From NCBI RefSeq assembly GCF_008040165.1, contig NZ_VRUR01000001.1, forward strand, positions 246,150 through 310,149: a stretch of DNA of 64,000 nt, read 5' to 3'. This DNA comes from Flagellimonas hymeniacidonis (GTDB taxonomy: Bacteria; Bacteroidota; Bacteroidia; Flavobacteriales; Flavobacteriaceae). The translations under genes were made by a program, and so were the position numbers. Shown one piece after another: positions 51,884 through 61,459 of this stretch. Position 1 is the stretch's first letter; each line of letters opens with the position of its first letter. The notes below the pieces were generated by a model. The model saw only the letters and a program-made list of their open reading frames with translations, did no database searches and was not told the DNA's origin.

Positions 51884-53176
51884 TTAAGCCAAAACCGACT
51901 TATCAATTGTTGAAAATGCGTGTTCTAAATCGGCTTTCAAATCAGATAAATCTTCTAGCCCAACTGATAATCTAATCAAGTCTTGAGATACTCCGGCATC
52001 TGCTTGTTGCTCTTCAGTCAATTGCTGATGCGTTGTACTTGCTGGATGAATGATCAAAGATTTGGTATCACCTATATTTGCCAATAATGAGAATATCTTG
52101 GTTGCATCGGTCAATTTTTTTGCTGCTTCAAAACCACCTTTTACCCCGAACGTAACCAAACCACTTTGCCCTTTTGGCAAGTATTCTTGTGCCAGCTCAT
52201 AGTATTTATTCCCTTTTAACCCAGGATAGTTTACCCAAGCTACTTCATCTCTATCTTGCAACCATTCTGCCAAAGCCAAAGCATTTTCACTATGCTGCTT
52301 GATTCTTACTGGCAAAGTTTCTAGGCCTTGAATAATTTGAAAGGCATTAAATGGACTTAATGCACCGCCAAAATCACGCAAACCTTCCAAAATCAATTTA
52401 AAAGTAAATGCAGCAGCACCTAAGGCTTCACTATAAACCAAACCATGGTACCCAGCAGATGGTTCTGTAAATTCTGGAAAATTACCATTAGCCCAATCAA
52501 AGGTACCAGCATCAATGATAGCACCACCTAAAGAGTTACCTTGTCCCCCAATATATTTGGTCAATGAATGAATCACAAGATTTGCCCCATGTTCAATAGG
52601 ATTCAATAATCCAGGAGTTGCCACGGTATTATCAACTATGAATGGCACTTTAGCTGCTTTTGCTTCCTTGGAAATAGCTTTTAAATCCAACACATCCAAT
52701 TTAGGATTGCCCAAAGACTCCACAAAGAACGCTCTAGTATTTTCTTGCACTGCATCTTTGAAAGTAGAAGGGTCCGATGCATCCACAAAAGTGGTAGTAA
52801 TACCCAATCGAGGTAAGGTAACGTTTAATAAGTTAAATGTACCTCCATATAAACTGCTCGATGCCACTATATGATCACCAGCTTTTAACAGCGTTAACAA
52901 TCCAGTGGAAATGGCGGCTGTGCCTGAGGCAAAAACTACAGCTCCCACCCCACCTTCAATAGCAGCAAGCCTTTCTTGCAGTATTTGATTGGTGGGGTTA
53001 TTTAAACGTGTGTAAATAAACCCAAGCTCTGCTAATGAAAATAGATTAGCAGCATGTTCTGTGTCGTTAAAAACGTAAGATGTTGTTTGATAAATAGGTA
53101 CTGCCCTAGTGCCACCGGTTTGGGTGGTGTCGTGTCCTGCATGCAAGGCATTGGTTGAAAATTTTTGATCACTCAT
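51884..53176 (-). CDS. metY: O-acetylhomoserine sulfhydrylase
   Basis: A 430-residue PLP enzyme that makes homocysteine from O-acetylhomoserine and sulfide. Blocks: ALHAGHDTTQTGGTRAVPIY at the N-terminus, GFIYTRLNNPTNQILQERLA, and the PLP lysine in VIHSLTKYIGGQGNSLGG. The length and the insert before the C-terminus fit MetY rather than MetB/MetZ. First gene after the SAM-I riboswitch; 13 bases before the fusion gene. Confidence 0.93.
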   Translation of the reverse strand: MSDQKFSTNALHAGHDTTQTGGTRAVPIYQTTSYVFNDTEHAANLFSLAELGFIYTRLNNPTNQILQERLAAIEGGVGAVVFASGTAAISTGLLTLLKAGDHIVASSSLYGGTFNLLNVTLPRLGITTTFVDASDPSTFKDAVQENTRAFFVESLGNPKLDVLDLKAISKEAKAAKVPFIVDNTVATPGLLNPIEHGANLVIHSLTKYIGGQGNSLGGAIIDAGTFDWANGNFPEFTEPSAGYHGLVYSEALGAAAFTFKLILEGLRDFGGALSPFNAFQIIQGLETLPVRIKQHSENALALAEWLQDRDEVAWVNYPGLKGNKYYELAQEYLPKGQSGLVTFGVKGGFEAAKKLTDATKIFSLLANIGDTKSLIIHPASTTHQQLTEEQQADAGVSQDLIRLSVGLEDLSDLKADLEHAFSTIDKSVLA

Positions 53177-53206
53177 GATTTCAGTTTTTTAAATTATTAG
53201 CATCGA

Positions 53207-53250
53207 TAAAATAAAAAGCCAAACCCTACTCAATCCGTAGATTGATAGGA
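53207..53250 (-). terminator. Probable riboswitch-controlled terminator before metY
   Basis: On the minus strand CCTATCAATC, loop TACG, GATTGAGTAGG form a stem with a small bulge and a very stable C(UACG)G loop, followed by GTTTGGCTTTTTATTTT. It lies between the S-box and metY and is the likely expression platform. Confidence 0.65.
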
Positions 53251-53316
53251 TAAATCAAAAAGTTATAAGAAAGTGAAATCGATATAAATCGATGGCTGTT
53301 ATCTATTCCTAAAACG

Positions 53317-53406
53317 TTAGGATAGAATTTAGCACCTTCTTGACATTGGAAGTCAAGGGTTGCTAAGGCTTCATAGGGTCTATTCCCTCCACCTTTCTTG
53401 ATAACT
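53317..53406 (-). ncRNA. SAM-I (S-box) riboswitch before metY
   Basis: The minus-strand RNA has the S-box core: TATCAAGAAAGGTGGAGGG, ACCC, ATGAAGCC, TTAGCAACC, a GC-rich variable hairpin (CTTGACTTCCAATGTCAAG), then AAGGTGCTAAATTC. The core is almost the same as that before metH. High SAM should stop expression of metY, the fusion gene and metZ. With its terminator and promoter it occupies most of 53177-53445; I see nothing in 53446-53583. Confidence 0.94.
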
Positions 53407-53434
53407 ATTCAATACGTGTTTGAACTTATTAGAA

Positions 53435-53442
53435 CAAATATA
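53435..53442 (-). promoter_or_regulatory. -7 promoter element of the metY riboswitch transcript
   Basis: TATATTTG on the minus strand, an exact TAnnTTTG match, 29 bases before the start of the S-box. The -33 element is unclear. Confidence 0.45.
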
Positions 53443-53583
53443 AAGGCAGAATCTTTTAAAATCCTAATCTTTTATGAAAAATTAATATCCGCAAGAAATC
53501 TAAAACCTGTATTTTGGAGTTGCTCTAAATAGAAATACGGTTGTTACTAACAATAAAAATTTGTTTAGATGTAATTCCAAAGT

Positions 53584-54447
53584 ATGAAAGAAACCATTCA
53601 AATAAAGATTGATGATTTGACATTCGATTGCCGAACTGATGGCGATAAGGAAAACGAGTTAGTGATTTTTTTGCATGGTTGGCCTGAAACGTCTTATATG
53701 TGGAAAAAGCTAATGTCTCATTTTTCTAAAAATGGTTTTTATTGTGTTGCCCCCAATTTAAGAGGGTATAGCAAAAATGCATGTCCTAAGGGCAAAAAAC
53801 ATTACAGTTTAGATAAGCTGAGCAAGGATGTTTTAGGCATTTCCAATTTTCTAAATAAATCAAAATTTCATCTTCTTGGTCATGATTGGGGAGCGGCCAT
53901 TGGTTGGAAAGTAGTCCATGATCATCAAGACAGGATTTTAAGTTGGACCGGAATCTCTGTTCCACATCTACAAGCTTTTGGAAAAGCCATTGTAGTTGAT
54001 ATGGAACAAAGTAAAATGAGTCAATATATAAAAGACTTTCAGCTGTCATATCTTCCAGAATCACGAATCAGAAAAGATGATTTCAAAATATTAAAAAAAT
54101 TATGGAAGAATAGTGAATCCAATGAAATTGACAATTATTTGGAAGTTTTTAAAAACCCAAAACAACTGACTGCATCGCTAAATTATTATCGCAGTAATTA
54201 CAAACTATTAAAGAGTGCAGCTACAAAACAAATACTTGGAGATATCAATGTTCCAACGTTATTTATTTGGGGAAATAAGGACATCGCGATAGGCTCTTAT
54301 GCTGTTAGTGAAAGTCATCAATATATGAAAAATGAATATGAGTTTTTAGAATTAGATTCTGGTCATTGGTTAATCCAAACAAAATACCAAGAATTAAAAA
54401 AAGTCATTACCAAACACATTATGAAAAATGCCAATTTTAGTAGTTAA
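53584..54447 (+). CDS. Alpha/beta hydrolase, epoxide hydrolase-like
   Basis: A 287-residue hydrolase. HGWPETSYMW (oxyanion block near residue 31) and the nucleophile elbow LGHDWGAAIGW with Asp (near residue 99) are typical of epoxide hydrolases and haloalkane dehalogenases. The acid is probably in WGNKDIAIG and the base His in LDSGHWLIQ. Substrate unknown. No signal peptide. It stands alone, divergent from metY. Confidence 0.87.
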   Translation: MKETIQIKIDDLTFDCRTDGDKENELVIFLHGWPETSYMWKKLMSHFSKNGFYCVAPNLRGYSKNACPKGKKHYSLDKLSKDVLGISNFLNKSKFHLLGHDWGAAIGWKVVHDHQDRILSWTGISVPHLQAFGKAIVVDMEQSKMSQYIKDFQLSYLPESRIRKDDFKILKKLWKNSESNEIDNYLEVFKNPKQLTASLNYYRSNYKLLKSAATKQILGDINVPTLFIWGNKDIAIGSYAVSESHQYMKNEYEFLELDSGHWLIQTKYQELKKVITKHIMKNANFSS

Positions 54448-54525
54448 ACTAATAAAATCTAGGTCGCATAAATCTAAAAGTTAGCATCTTAAAAACCTAT
54501 TGCATTTTATATGTGGGATCTTTGG

Positions 54526-56460
54526 TTATTTTAAAACCGAAAACTCAATACTAGAATCAGTAAATACTGTGTGGGTCTGTGTTTTAAAATCCGTTTCATC
54601 TGCTTTGAATATATTTTCAACGTAGGTCTGCGGATTCAAATCTATTAGAGGGAACCATGTGCTTTGCACTTGTACCTGAAGCTTGTGGCCTTTCTTTATT
54701 GTATGAAAAACATCTTGCAATTTAATGGTGACATCGGTCTTCTTGTTTGGAGTAAACGGTTCCGGGTTTGAAAAACTATTTCTAAATCGTCCACGTAACA
54801 CCTCACTTCGAATCATTAAATGATAATTGCTCATTTTAAGATGGTCCTGCATCTCCTCATTGGTTTCCGTATTTGCAGGATGTACATCGATAATCTTTAC
54901 AATCCAATCTGACGCAGTCCCAGTAGTAGCTACTTTTAGTTTTGCTAAAATATCACCTGCCAGGGTTAAATCTTCTTCCATCACATCGGTCTCAAAAACA
55001 AGAACATCTGAGCGACGAGCGGCAAAACGCTGATCATCTGTCATATATTTTCTTGGTGTAAGTACGGATTTAATATCTTCAGAATAGGGAACCGGTTTTT
55101 TGACATCACTTATGAACTTAATCCCCGAAACATCGTTTTGCTCACTGGTTAATTCCTGATTTTCTGAAAGAAACATGGCTTGCTTTTCAAGGCCCTTAGG
55201 TGGCCAAGAATCATATTCTTTCCACTCCTTTCTTCCTGAATCGAAAACATAAGCTTCAGGCAGGCCACTATTTTTATCACCATCTCCCTTTAAAAAATGA
55301 TTGAAGAATTTCGTTTCAATCTTTTCTTGGTAAAATTCTGATATGGAATCACCAAAATAGTAGTTGCCCACTAAACTACGTCCATTCCGACGTGCCCAGC
55401 GGCCATGATCCCATGGCCCAAAAACCATGGTATTATAACTCTCTTTATTTTTTTCGATATTCTTATAGGTTTCCAATGGCCCGTAGAGGTCTTCGGCATC
55501 AAACCAACCGCCAACAATCATGGTAGCTACATGTGATTTGGATTTATCTAAATGTTGAATCAATCCGCGACTCTGCCAAAGTTCATCGTAATTGGGATGT
55601 TCTTTTAATTCATTCCAAAAATAATCGTCCGTTACCCCTTCTGGTCGCATAGTAGGCGTATCAACAGTTTCGTACTCAAAAAATGAGTTGAGGTTTTTTA
55701 AAGGGCCGGCATCCAAAAAGAATTGGTATTGATCCTCTGTTTGAATATCTGGAAAAGAATACCAAGCTGTATCTATAGGTTGGTCATTGTTTGGCCGTGG
55801 TGTACCAAAAAGGGATGTTACTCTAAAATAACTCAATAAATATGCCCCGTTATGGTGAAAATCATCAAAAAAGAAATCGCCAATACAGGCTTGTGGAGAA
55901 GATGCTTTTAGAGCAGGATGCGCATCAATAGTGGCATATGTTGCGTAGTAACCCGGATAAGAAATTCCCCAGACACCCACTTTACCATTATTATTTTCCA
56001 CATTGTTCACCAACCATTCAATGGTATCATACGTATCCGAACTTTCATCCACATGCTCATTGGAAGTTTTATTTGGAATATAGGCTCGCATGTTTTCATA
56101 ATGTCCTTCACTTAACCATCTTCCTCGTACATCTTGGTACACAATGATATTCCCCTCTTTCATTAAATGAATATTAGGCCCTATTTGCTTTCTAAAGTTT
56201 CCCTCTCCATATGGTCTTGAGCTGTAGGGAGTGCGTTGCATCAATATGGGATATTCTTTTGAAACATCCTTGGGAGCATATATGGTAGTGTGCAATGTAA
56301 CGCCATCACGCATTTCAATATCTACTTCTTGCTTAGTGTAATTATCGGCCACATAAGTGTCTTCTTGTTCAACAGTATCTTGTTTGATGGTTTTTTTACA
56401 GCTTACAGCCATTAACACAATACAAATGCCCAGGAATATAAATCGAGTAGAACTTTTCAT
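54526..56460 (-). CDS. CocE/NonD family hydrolase, lipoprotein
   Basis: A 644-residue lipoprotein (signal ending LMAVSC, Cys21). Residues about 45-350 are the S15/CocE alpha/beta hydrolase fold with nucleophile Ser167 in VWGISYPGYYA, a probable Asp in VGGWFDAEDLYGP and His in FGPWDHGRWARR. The C-terminal part (about 370-640) is a beta-sandwich as in X-Pro dipeptidyl peptidases and alpha-amino-acid ester hydrolases. Likely a periplasmic peptidase or esterase; substrate unknown. Confidence 0.88.
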   Translation of the reverse strand: MKSSTRFIFLGICIVLMAVSCKKTIKQDTVEQEDTYVADNYTKQEVDIEMRDGVTLHTTIYAPKDVSKEYPILMQRTPYSSRPYGEGNFRKQIGPNIHLMKEGNIIVYQDVRGRWLSEGHYENMRAYIPNKTSNEHVDESSDTYDTIEWLVNNVENNNGKVGVWGISYPGYYATYATIDAHPALKASSPQACIGDFFFDDFHHNGAYLLSYFRVTSLFGTPRPNNDQPIDTAWYSFPDIQTEDQYQFFLDAGPLKNLNSFFEYETVDTPTMRPEGVTDDYFWNELKEHPNYDELWQSRGLIQHLDKSKSHVATMIVGGWFDAEDLYGPLETYKNIEKNKESYNTMVFGPWDHGRWARRNGRSLVGNYYFGDSISEFYQEKIETKFFNHFLKGDGDKNSGLPEAYVFDSGRKEWKEYDSWPPKGLEKQAMFLSENQELTSEQNDVSGIKFISDVKKPVPYSEDIKSVLTPRKYMTDDQRFAARRSDVLVFETDVMEEDLTLAGDILAKLKVATTGTASDWIVKIIDVHPANTETNEEMQDHLKMSNYHLMIRSEVLRGRFRNSFSNPEPFTPNKKTDVTIKLQDVFHTIKKGHKLQVQVQSTWFPLIDLNPQTYVENIFKADETDFKTQTHTVFTDSSIEFSVLK

Positions 56461-56512
56461 TCGGATAGTTTTATTTTCTAAAACTACTAAAGTTCATGAG
56501 AGTATCCCAATA

Positions 56513-56542
56513 AAAAAGGGAGCCAATATTGGCTCCCTTTTT
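56513..56542 (-). terminator. Terminator of metK
   Basis: A perfect 15-bp palindrome (AAAAAGGGAGCCAAT and its complement) with a minus-strand T-run, 20 bases after the metK stop. It may also end transcripts from the other side. Confidence 0.85.
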
Positions 56543-56562
56543 ATTTTGAAATAAATTTTGAT

Positions 56563-57816
56563 CTATAAACCAAATGCAGTTTTTACTGCTTCGACCATAT
56601 CTAGTTTTTCCCATGTAAACAGTTCTACTTCTTTTTCAATCTTTCCGTTGTATGGGGATTCAAAAACTTTGGTCAGTGTTTGGGGTTGTTTTCCCATGTG
56701 ACCATAGGCAGCTGTTTCTAAATAAATTGGATTTCTAAGCTTTAAACGTTCTTCTATGGCAAATGGTCTCATATCAAACAATTCCGAAGCTTTTTCAGCT
56801 ATTTCACCATCTGACAAACCAATATTGGATGTACCATAAGTGTCCACAAAAATTGAGGTGGGCTCTACCACTCCTATCGCGTAACTCACCTGCACTAGAA
56901 TTTCATCAGCAACACCAGCAGCAACTAAATTCTTTGCCACATGCCTTGCTGCATACGCTGCACTCCTATCTACTTTACTCGGGTCTTTTCCACTAAAAGC
57001 ACCACCTCCATGCGCTCCTTTTCCCCCATAAGTATCCACAATTATTTTACGACCGGTAAGGCCTGTATCTCCATGTGGACCACCAATCACAAATTTTCCT
57101 GTTGGGTTTATATGATAGTTGATTTGGTCATCAAAAAGGGCTTGAATGTTTTTTGGTAATCTGTCCACAACTTTTGGAATAAGAATAGAGATAATATCTT
57201 CTTTGATTTTTGATAGCATTTGATCATCAGAATCGAAATCATCATGTTGCGTGGAAACCACAATCGTATCTATACGTTGAGGAGCGTTATCATCAGAATA
57301 CTCAATGGTTACTTGCGCTTTAGCGTCTGGTCTTAAATAACCTATTTGGCTGCCCTCTCGTCTAAGTTCTGCTAAGACTTGAAGGATTTTGTGGGAAATA
57401 TCAAGGGCCAAAGGCATATAGTTTTCCGTCTCCTTTGTTGCATAACCGAACATCATACCTTGGTCTCCTGCACCTTGGTCTTCTTTTTTTCCTCTATCAA
57501 CCCCCTGGTTTATGTCTTGTGACTGCTCATGAATCAAAGAAATAACACCACAAGAATCTCCACTAAATTGGTATTCTCCTTTGGTGTACCCAATATCATT
57601 GATAACCTTTCGCGCAATATTTTGAACATCCAAATACGTGTGGCTTTTTACCTCGCCAGCCAACACCACTTGCCCAGTAGTGACCAAAGTTTCGCAAGCT
57701 ACCTTGCTTTCAGGGTCAAAAGCTAAAAAATTATCTAATAGTGCATCACTTATTTGATCCGCTATTTTGTCTGGGTGTCCTTCACTAACAGATTCTGATG
57801 TAAACAAATATGGCAT
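56563..57816 (-). CDS. metK: S-adenosylmethionine synthetase
   Basis: A 417-residue enzyme making SAM from methionine and ATP. Signature blocks: [20 protein letters not shown] at the N-terminus, [12 protein letters not shown] near 120, and [21 protein letters not shown] near 270. The sequence is fully standard. Its leader holds a SAM-II-like aptamer, so the product controls its own synthesis. Confidence 0.96.
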   Translation of the reverse strand: MPYLFTSESVSEGHPDKIADQISDALLDNFLAFDPESKVACETLVTTGQVVLAGEVKSHTYLDVQNIARKVINDIGYTKGEYQFSGDSCGVISLIHEQSQDINQGVDRGKKEDQGAGDQGMMFGYATKETENYMPLALDISHKILQVLAELRREGSQIGYLRPDAKAQVTIEYSDDNAPQRIDTIVVSTQHDDFDSDDQMLSKIKEDIISILIPKVVDRLPKNIQALFDDQINYHINPTGKFVIGGPHGDTGLTGRKIIVDTYGGKGAHGGGAFSGKDPSKVDRSAAYAARHVAKNLVAAGVADEILVQVSYAIGVVEPTSIFVDTYGTSNIGLSDGEIAEKASELFDMRPFAIEERLKLRNPIYLETAAYGHMGKQPQTLTKVFESPYNGKIEKEVELFTWEKLDMVEAVKTAFGL

Positions 57817-57867
57817 GTATATGTAATTTTACGTGAAGATTTGACGGCAAAGCCCAAAGAAGTTTAC

Positions 57868-57921
57868 ACCACTTTTTAGCATTTTTTTAGGGAGGTTGCA
57901 ATCAGTCAAATCTTTCCTCAA
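57868..57921 (-). ncRNA. SAM-II riboswitch before metK
   Basis: The minus-strand RNA reads GAGG, then GATTTGACTGATTGCAA, then CCTCC, an A-run, and ATGCTAAAAAG. These are the ordered conserved elements of the SAM-II (metA) aptamer: a short P1 stem (GAGG/CCTC), the GAUUU...AUUGCAA loop and the downstream GCUAAAAAG segment that closes the pseudoknot. It ends 52 bases before the metK ATG; SAM-II elements usually control translation. Confidence 0.82.
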
Positions 57922-57931
57922 TAATTGTGTG

Positions 57932-57939
57932 CAAAAATA
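57932..57939 (-). promoter_or_regulatory. -7 promoter element of metK
   Basis: TATTTTTG on the minus strand, an exact match to TAnnTTTG, with a TTG 24 bases upstream. The transcript would begin close to the 5' end of the SAM-II element. Confidence 0.5.
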
Positions 57940-58041
57940 TAAAAATGTTTTGGTCTTGAAAACCAAATAAAATTTTAAAATTCCTTTTCATGATAATACC
58001 CTCTTTATGCGTATTTTGTTCATTGACTAATATTCTTTAAA

Positions 58042-61000
58042 ATGAAAAACAAAGTACTTTTGCCAACTCTTCTTTTCTTTTTTACACTCTCCTCTTTTGG
58101 TCAAGAAAAAAAAGATGACAACAAATGGGATGTCTCCAATCCTTACACGGATTGGAAAATCAATGATGTTGCTTTGGAAACCGATGAGGGAACATGGATG
58201 AATCTAGACGTTAGCCCTGATGGCAGTCAAATTACATTTGATATGTTAGGAGACATTTATGTTATGCCGATAGCTGGTGGAACTCCAAAAGTGCTACGTT
58301 CTGGACTACCGTTTGAGGTACAACCACGTTTTAGTCCAGATGGCAAAAAAATATCCTTCACTTCCGATGCTGGTGGGGGTGATAACATTTGGGTCATGGA
58401 TGTGGATGGGCAGAATGCAAAACAAGTCACCAAAGAAGATTTTCGATTGCTTAACAATGCTGTTTGGACTTCAGATGGAAATCACATCATCGCCAGAAAA
58501 CACTTTACCTCTCAACGTTCATTGGGTGCAGGAGAGTTATGGCAATACCACATTACAGGTGGAAGTGGATTGCAACTGACTAAAAGAAAAAATGATCAGC
58601 AAGATGTAAATGAACCTTCTATTTCCAGGGATGGAAAATATCTTTACTATTGTGAAGACATGTACTCTGGAGGTTTTTTTCAATATAACAAAAACCCAAA
58701 CTCACAGATTTATGTTGTTAAACGTTATGATTTTGAGACTGGAAAAACTATTCCTATTACCGGCGGACCAGGCAGTGCATCTAGACCAACCGTATCACCA
58801 GATAACAGAAAATTAGCTTTTGTTAAGCGTGTCCGCACCAAAACCGTTTTGTTTGTTCATGATTTAGAAACAGGGGAAGAATGGCCCATATATGATGCTT
58901 TAAACAAAGATCAAATGGAAGCCTGGGCTCTTTTTGGTACTTATCCCAATTTTAGTTGGACACCCAATAACAAGGAAATTGTCTTTTGGGCGGGTGGAAA
59001 AATTCATAAAGTCAATATTGAAACCTTAAAAGTAGACCCTATCCCTTTCAAAATAAATACGACACTAAAAATAGCGGAAACCCATCGTGCTAAACATCAA
59101 GTAGATTCAGAAGAGTTTACCGCCAAGGTGATTCGCCATGTAAAAACTTCACCTGATGGAAAAAAGATTGTATTCAGCGCTCTTGGACACTTATGGACCA
59201 AAACGCTGCCCAATGGTAAACCCAAACGTTTGACCAATAGTGATGACCTTGAATTTGAACCTTCATTTTCGCCCAATGGTAAGGAAATTGTTTATGTTTC
59301 TTGGGATGATGAACAACTAGGTGCTATCCATAAAATAGCCTCAAATGGCGGTTCATCTACAAAAATGACTTCATTAATAGGAATTTACCGTTTTCCATCC
59401 TTTTCCAATGATGGAAAACATTTGGTTTATGGCAAGCAAAGTGGTAATAATGACCAAGGCCGTACTTTCACTAAAGAACCAGGAATTTATGTAATGTCTG
59501 CCAATGGAGGTAATTCAAAAAAACTAACCGATAATGGCTTAACTCCTACTTTCAGTAAGAATGACCAACGGATTTTCTTTCAAACAGGGGGGCAATTTTT
59601 TGGAGCACTTACAAAAGAGCTAAAAAGTGTAGATTTTGATGGAAAAGATGAACGGGTTCATTTTAAATCAAAATATGCCAATCATATTGTACCCTCTCCA
59701 GATAACAAATGGTTACTATTTTCCAATCTTCACAAAGCGTATGTTGCGCCAATGACAATTACAGGTCAAACCATTGAGTTTGACCCGAAAAGCAAAGCTT
59801 TTCCAATAACACAGGTAGCCAAGGATGCTGGCTATAATTTGCATTGGTCCAATAACAGTAAAAAGTTACATTGGACTTTAGGCAGTCAATATTTCTCAAA
59901 TGATGTAAATCAACGCTTTACTTTTCTTCAAAATTCTCCAGACAGTATTCCACCAATGACTGAAAAAGGAATTGATGTTGGTTTAATTGCCAAAACAGAT
60001 AGACCCAAAGGCAGCATTGCTTTAACCAATGTTAGGATTATCACTATGGAGAATGATGAGGTTTTGGAGAATGCGACTATCTTAATTGAGAACAATAAAA
60101 TTGAGGCTATTGGTGTTTCATCAGAAGTTTCCGTACCCTCAAGCACAAAGGTATTTGATATGAAAGGCAAGACCATTATGCCCGGTATTGTAGATGCCCA
60201 TGCCCATATTGGTGCTTTTAGAGCAGGGCTGAACACTAAAAAGCACTGGCAATTATATGCAAATCTTGCCTATGGAGTAACTACAGCTCATGATCCATCC
60301 GCAAATAGCGAAACCGTCTTTGGCTTGTCGGAGCTTGTAAAAAGCGGAGAGATGGTGGGCCCTCGTATTTATTCCACTGGCTTTATCCTTTATGGTGCGG
60401 ATGGGGATTTTAAAGCTGTCATCAACAATTTAGAAGATGCGCGCTCTGCTATCCGAAGAACAAAAGCATTTGGGGCCACTTCTGTTAAAAGTTATAACCA
60501 ACCGCGCAGAGAACAGAGACAACAGGTTATGCAAGCAGCCAAAGAGCTAGGAGTAAATGTTGTTCCTGAGGGCGGTTCTACATTTTTCACCAACATGACC
60601 ATGATTATGGATGGACATACAGGTGTGGAGCATAATATTCCTGTGGCACCTGTCTATAAAGACATTGTTACTTTATGGAGCAACAGCAAAAGTGGTTATA
60701 CACCTACTCTAATTGTAAATTATGGTGGAATGAATGGTGAATACTTCTACTATGAACGGGATAATGTCTGGGAGAATGAAAAACTGCTGAAATATACCCC
60801 TAGACATATTGTTGATTCACGAAGCCGACATCGCACCAAAGTACCGCAGGAAGAATATAAAAACGGTCACATTCTAGTTTCCGAAACCGTTACCAAGCTT
60901 TCAAATGCAGGTGTTAAGGCAAATCTAGGTGCTCATGGGCAATTGCAGGGCCTTGGCGCACATTGGGAACTTTGGATGCTAAAAGCCGGAGGCATGTCCA

Positions 61001-61332
61001 ATATGGAAGCTTTAAAAGCTGCAACCATAAACGGCGCTCAATATATTGGCATGGGAGATGAAATAGGCTCTTTAAAAGTCGGTAAACTTGCCGATTTAAT
61101 TGTTCTGGATAAAAACCCCTTAGAAGATATTGAAAACACCAATTCGGTGCGCTACACCATGATCAATGGGCGATTGTATGATACGGAGACCATGAATGAA
61201 ATTGGAAATGAACCAAAGGAACGTAGTCAATTTTATTGGGAAAACAATAAGTACAACCAAGCATTTCCTTGGCATGAGCAGACTCAGAGTTTTAGCATTC
61301 CTGGTTGCAGTTGCCATGCGCTAAAACATTGA
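58042..61332 (+). CDS. Exported beta-propeller / amidohydrolase fusion
   Basis: A 1096-residue protein with signal peptide MKNKVLLPTLLFFFTLSSFG. Residues about 50-640 hold repeated PD40/TolB-type propeller units (FSPDGKKISFTSDAGG, TVSPDNRKLAFVKR, FSPNGKEIVYVSWDD). Residues about 655-1080 are an amidohydrolase: metal-binding HxH in VDAHAHIGAF, the probable carboxylated Lys in GATSVKSYNQPRR, and His residues in TGVEHNIP and LGAHWELW. It ends with SIPGCSCHALKH. Likely a periplasmic hydrolase of cyclic amides or peptides; substrate unknown. Confidence 0.87.
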   Translation: MKNKVLLPTLLFFFTLSSFGQEKKDDNKWDVSNPYTDWKINDVALETDEGTWMNLDVSPDGSQITFDMLGDIYVMPIAGGTPKVLRSGLPFEVQPRFSPDGKKISFTSDAGGGDNIWVMDVDGQNAKQVTKEDFRLLNNAVWTSDGNHIIARKHFTSQRSLGAGELWQYHITGGSGLQLTKRKNDQQDVNEPSISRDGKYLYYCEDMYSGGFFQYNKNPNSQIYVVKRYDFETGKTIPITGGPGSASRPTVSPDNRKLAFVKRVRTKTVLFVHDLETGEEWPIYDALNKDQMEAWALFGTYPNFSWTPNNKEIVFWAGGKIHKVNIETLKVDPIPFKINTTLKIAETHRAKHQVDSEEFTAKVIRHVKTSPDGKKIVFSALGHLWTKTLPNGKPKRLTNSDDLEFEPSFSPNGKEIVYVSWDDEQLGAIHKIASNGGSSTKMTSLIGIYRFPSFSNDGKHLVYGKQSGNNDQGRTFTKEPGIYVMSANGGNSKKLTDNGLTPTFSKNDQRIFFQTGGQFFGALTKELKSVDFDGKDERVHFKSKYANHIVPSPDNKWLLFSNLHKAYVAPMTITGQTIEFDPKSKAFPITQVAKDAGYNLHWSNNSKKLHWTLGSQYFSNDVNQRFTFLQNSPDSIPPMTEKGIDVGLIAKTDRPKGSIALTNVRIITMENDEVLENATILIENNKIEAIGVSSEVSVPSSTKVFDMKGKTIMPGIVDAHAHIGAFRAGLNTKKHWQLYANLAYGVTTAHDPSANSETVFGLSELVKSGEMVGPRIYSTGFILYGADGDFKAVINNLEDARSAIRRTKAFGATSVKSYNQPRREQRQQVMQAAKELGVNVVPEGGSTFFTNMTMIMDGHTGVEHNIPVAPVYKDIVTLWSNSKSGYTPTLIVNYGGMNGEYFYYERDNVWENEKLLKYTPRHIVDSRSRHRTKVPQEEYKNGHILVSETVTKLSNAGVKANLGAHGQLQGLGAHWELWMLKAGGMSNMEALKAATINGAQYIGMGDEIGSLKVGKLADLIVLDKNPLEDIENTNSVRYTMINGRLYDTETMNEIGNEPKERSQFYWENNKYNQAFPWHEQTQSFSIPGCSCHALKH

Positions 61333-61459
61333 TAAGGGTGATTTCGTCGAAAGGTTGATAAAAGGTACATAGTAGGTTTTACCTTCAACAAGATTCGTTG
61401 TATATTGTATGCCTTTCGATTAAACACAACAGTCTAATAACCATTCAACAAAAAGACCC

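Noticed and set aside
53230..53249. A repeat before metY (ATAGGATAAATCAAAAA context) that looks like the CCTAT/ATAGG site at 46689
   Set aside because: Here the bases form a terminator-like hairpin after the SAM-I aptamer, which explains them better than an Rrf2 operator.
57948..57970. TTTTGGTCTTGAAAACCAAAT inverted repeat upstream of metK
   Set aside because: It lies upstream of the probable -7 element, has a weak A/T-rich stem and no clear role; chance is likely in such AT-rich DNA.
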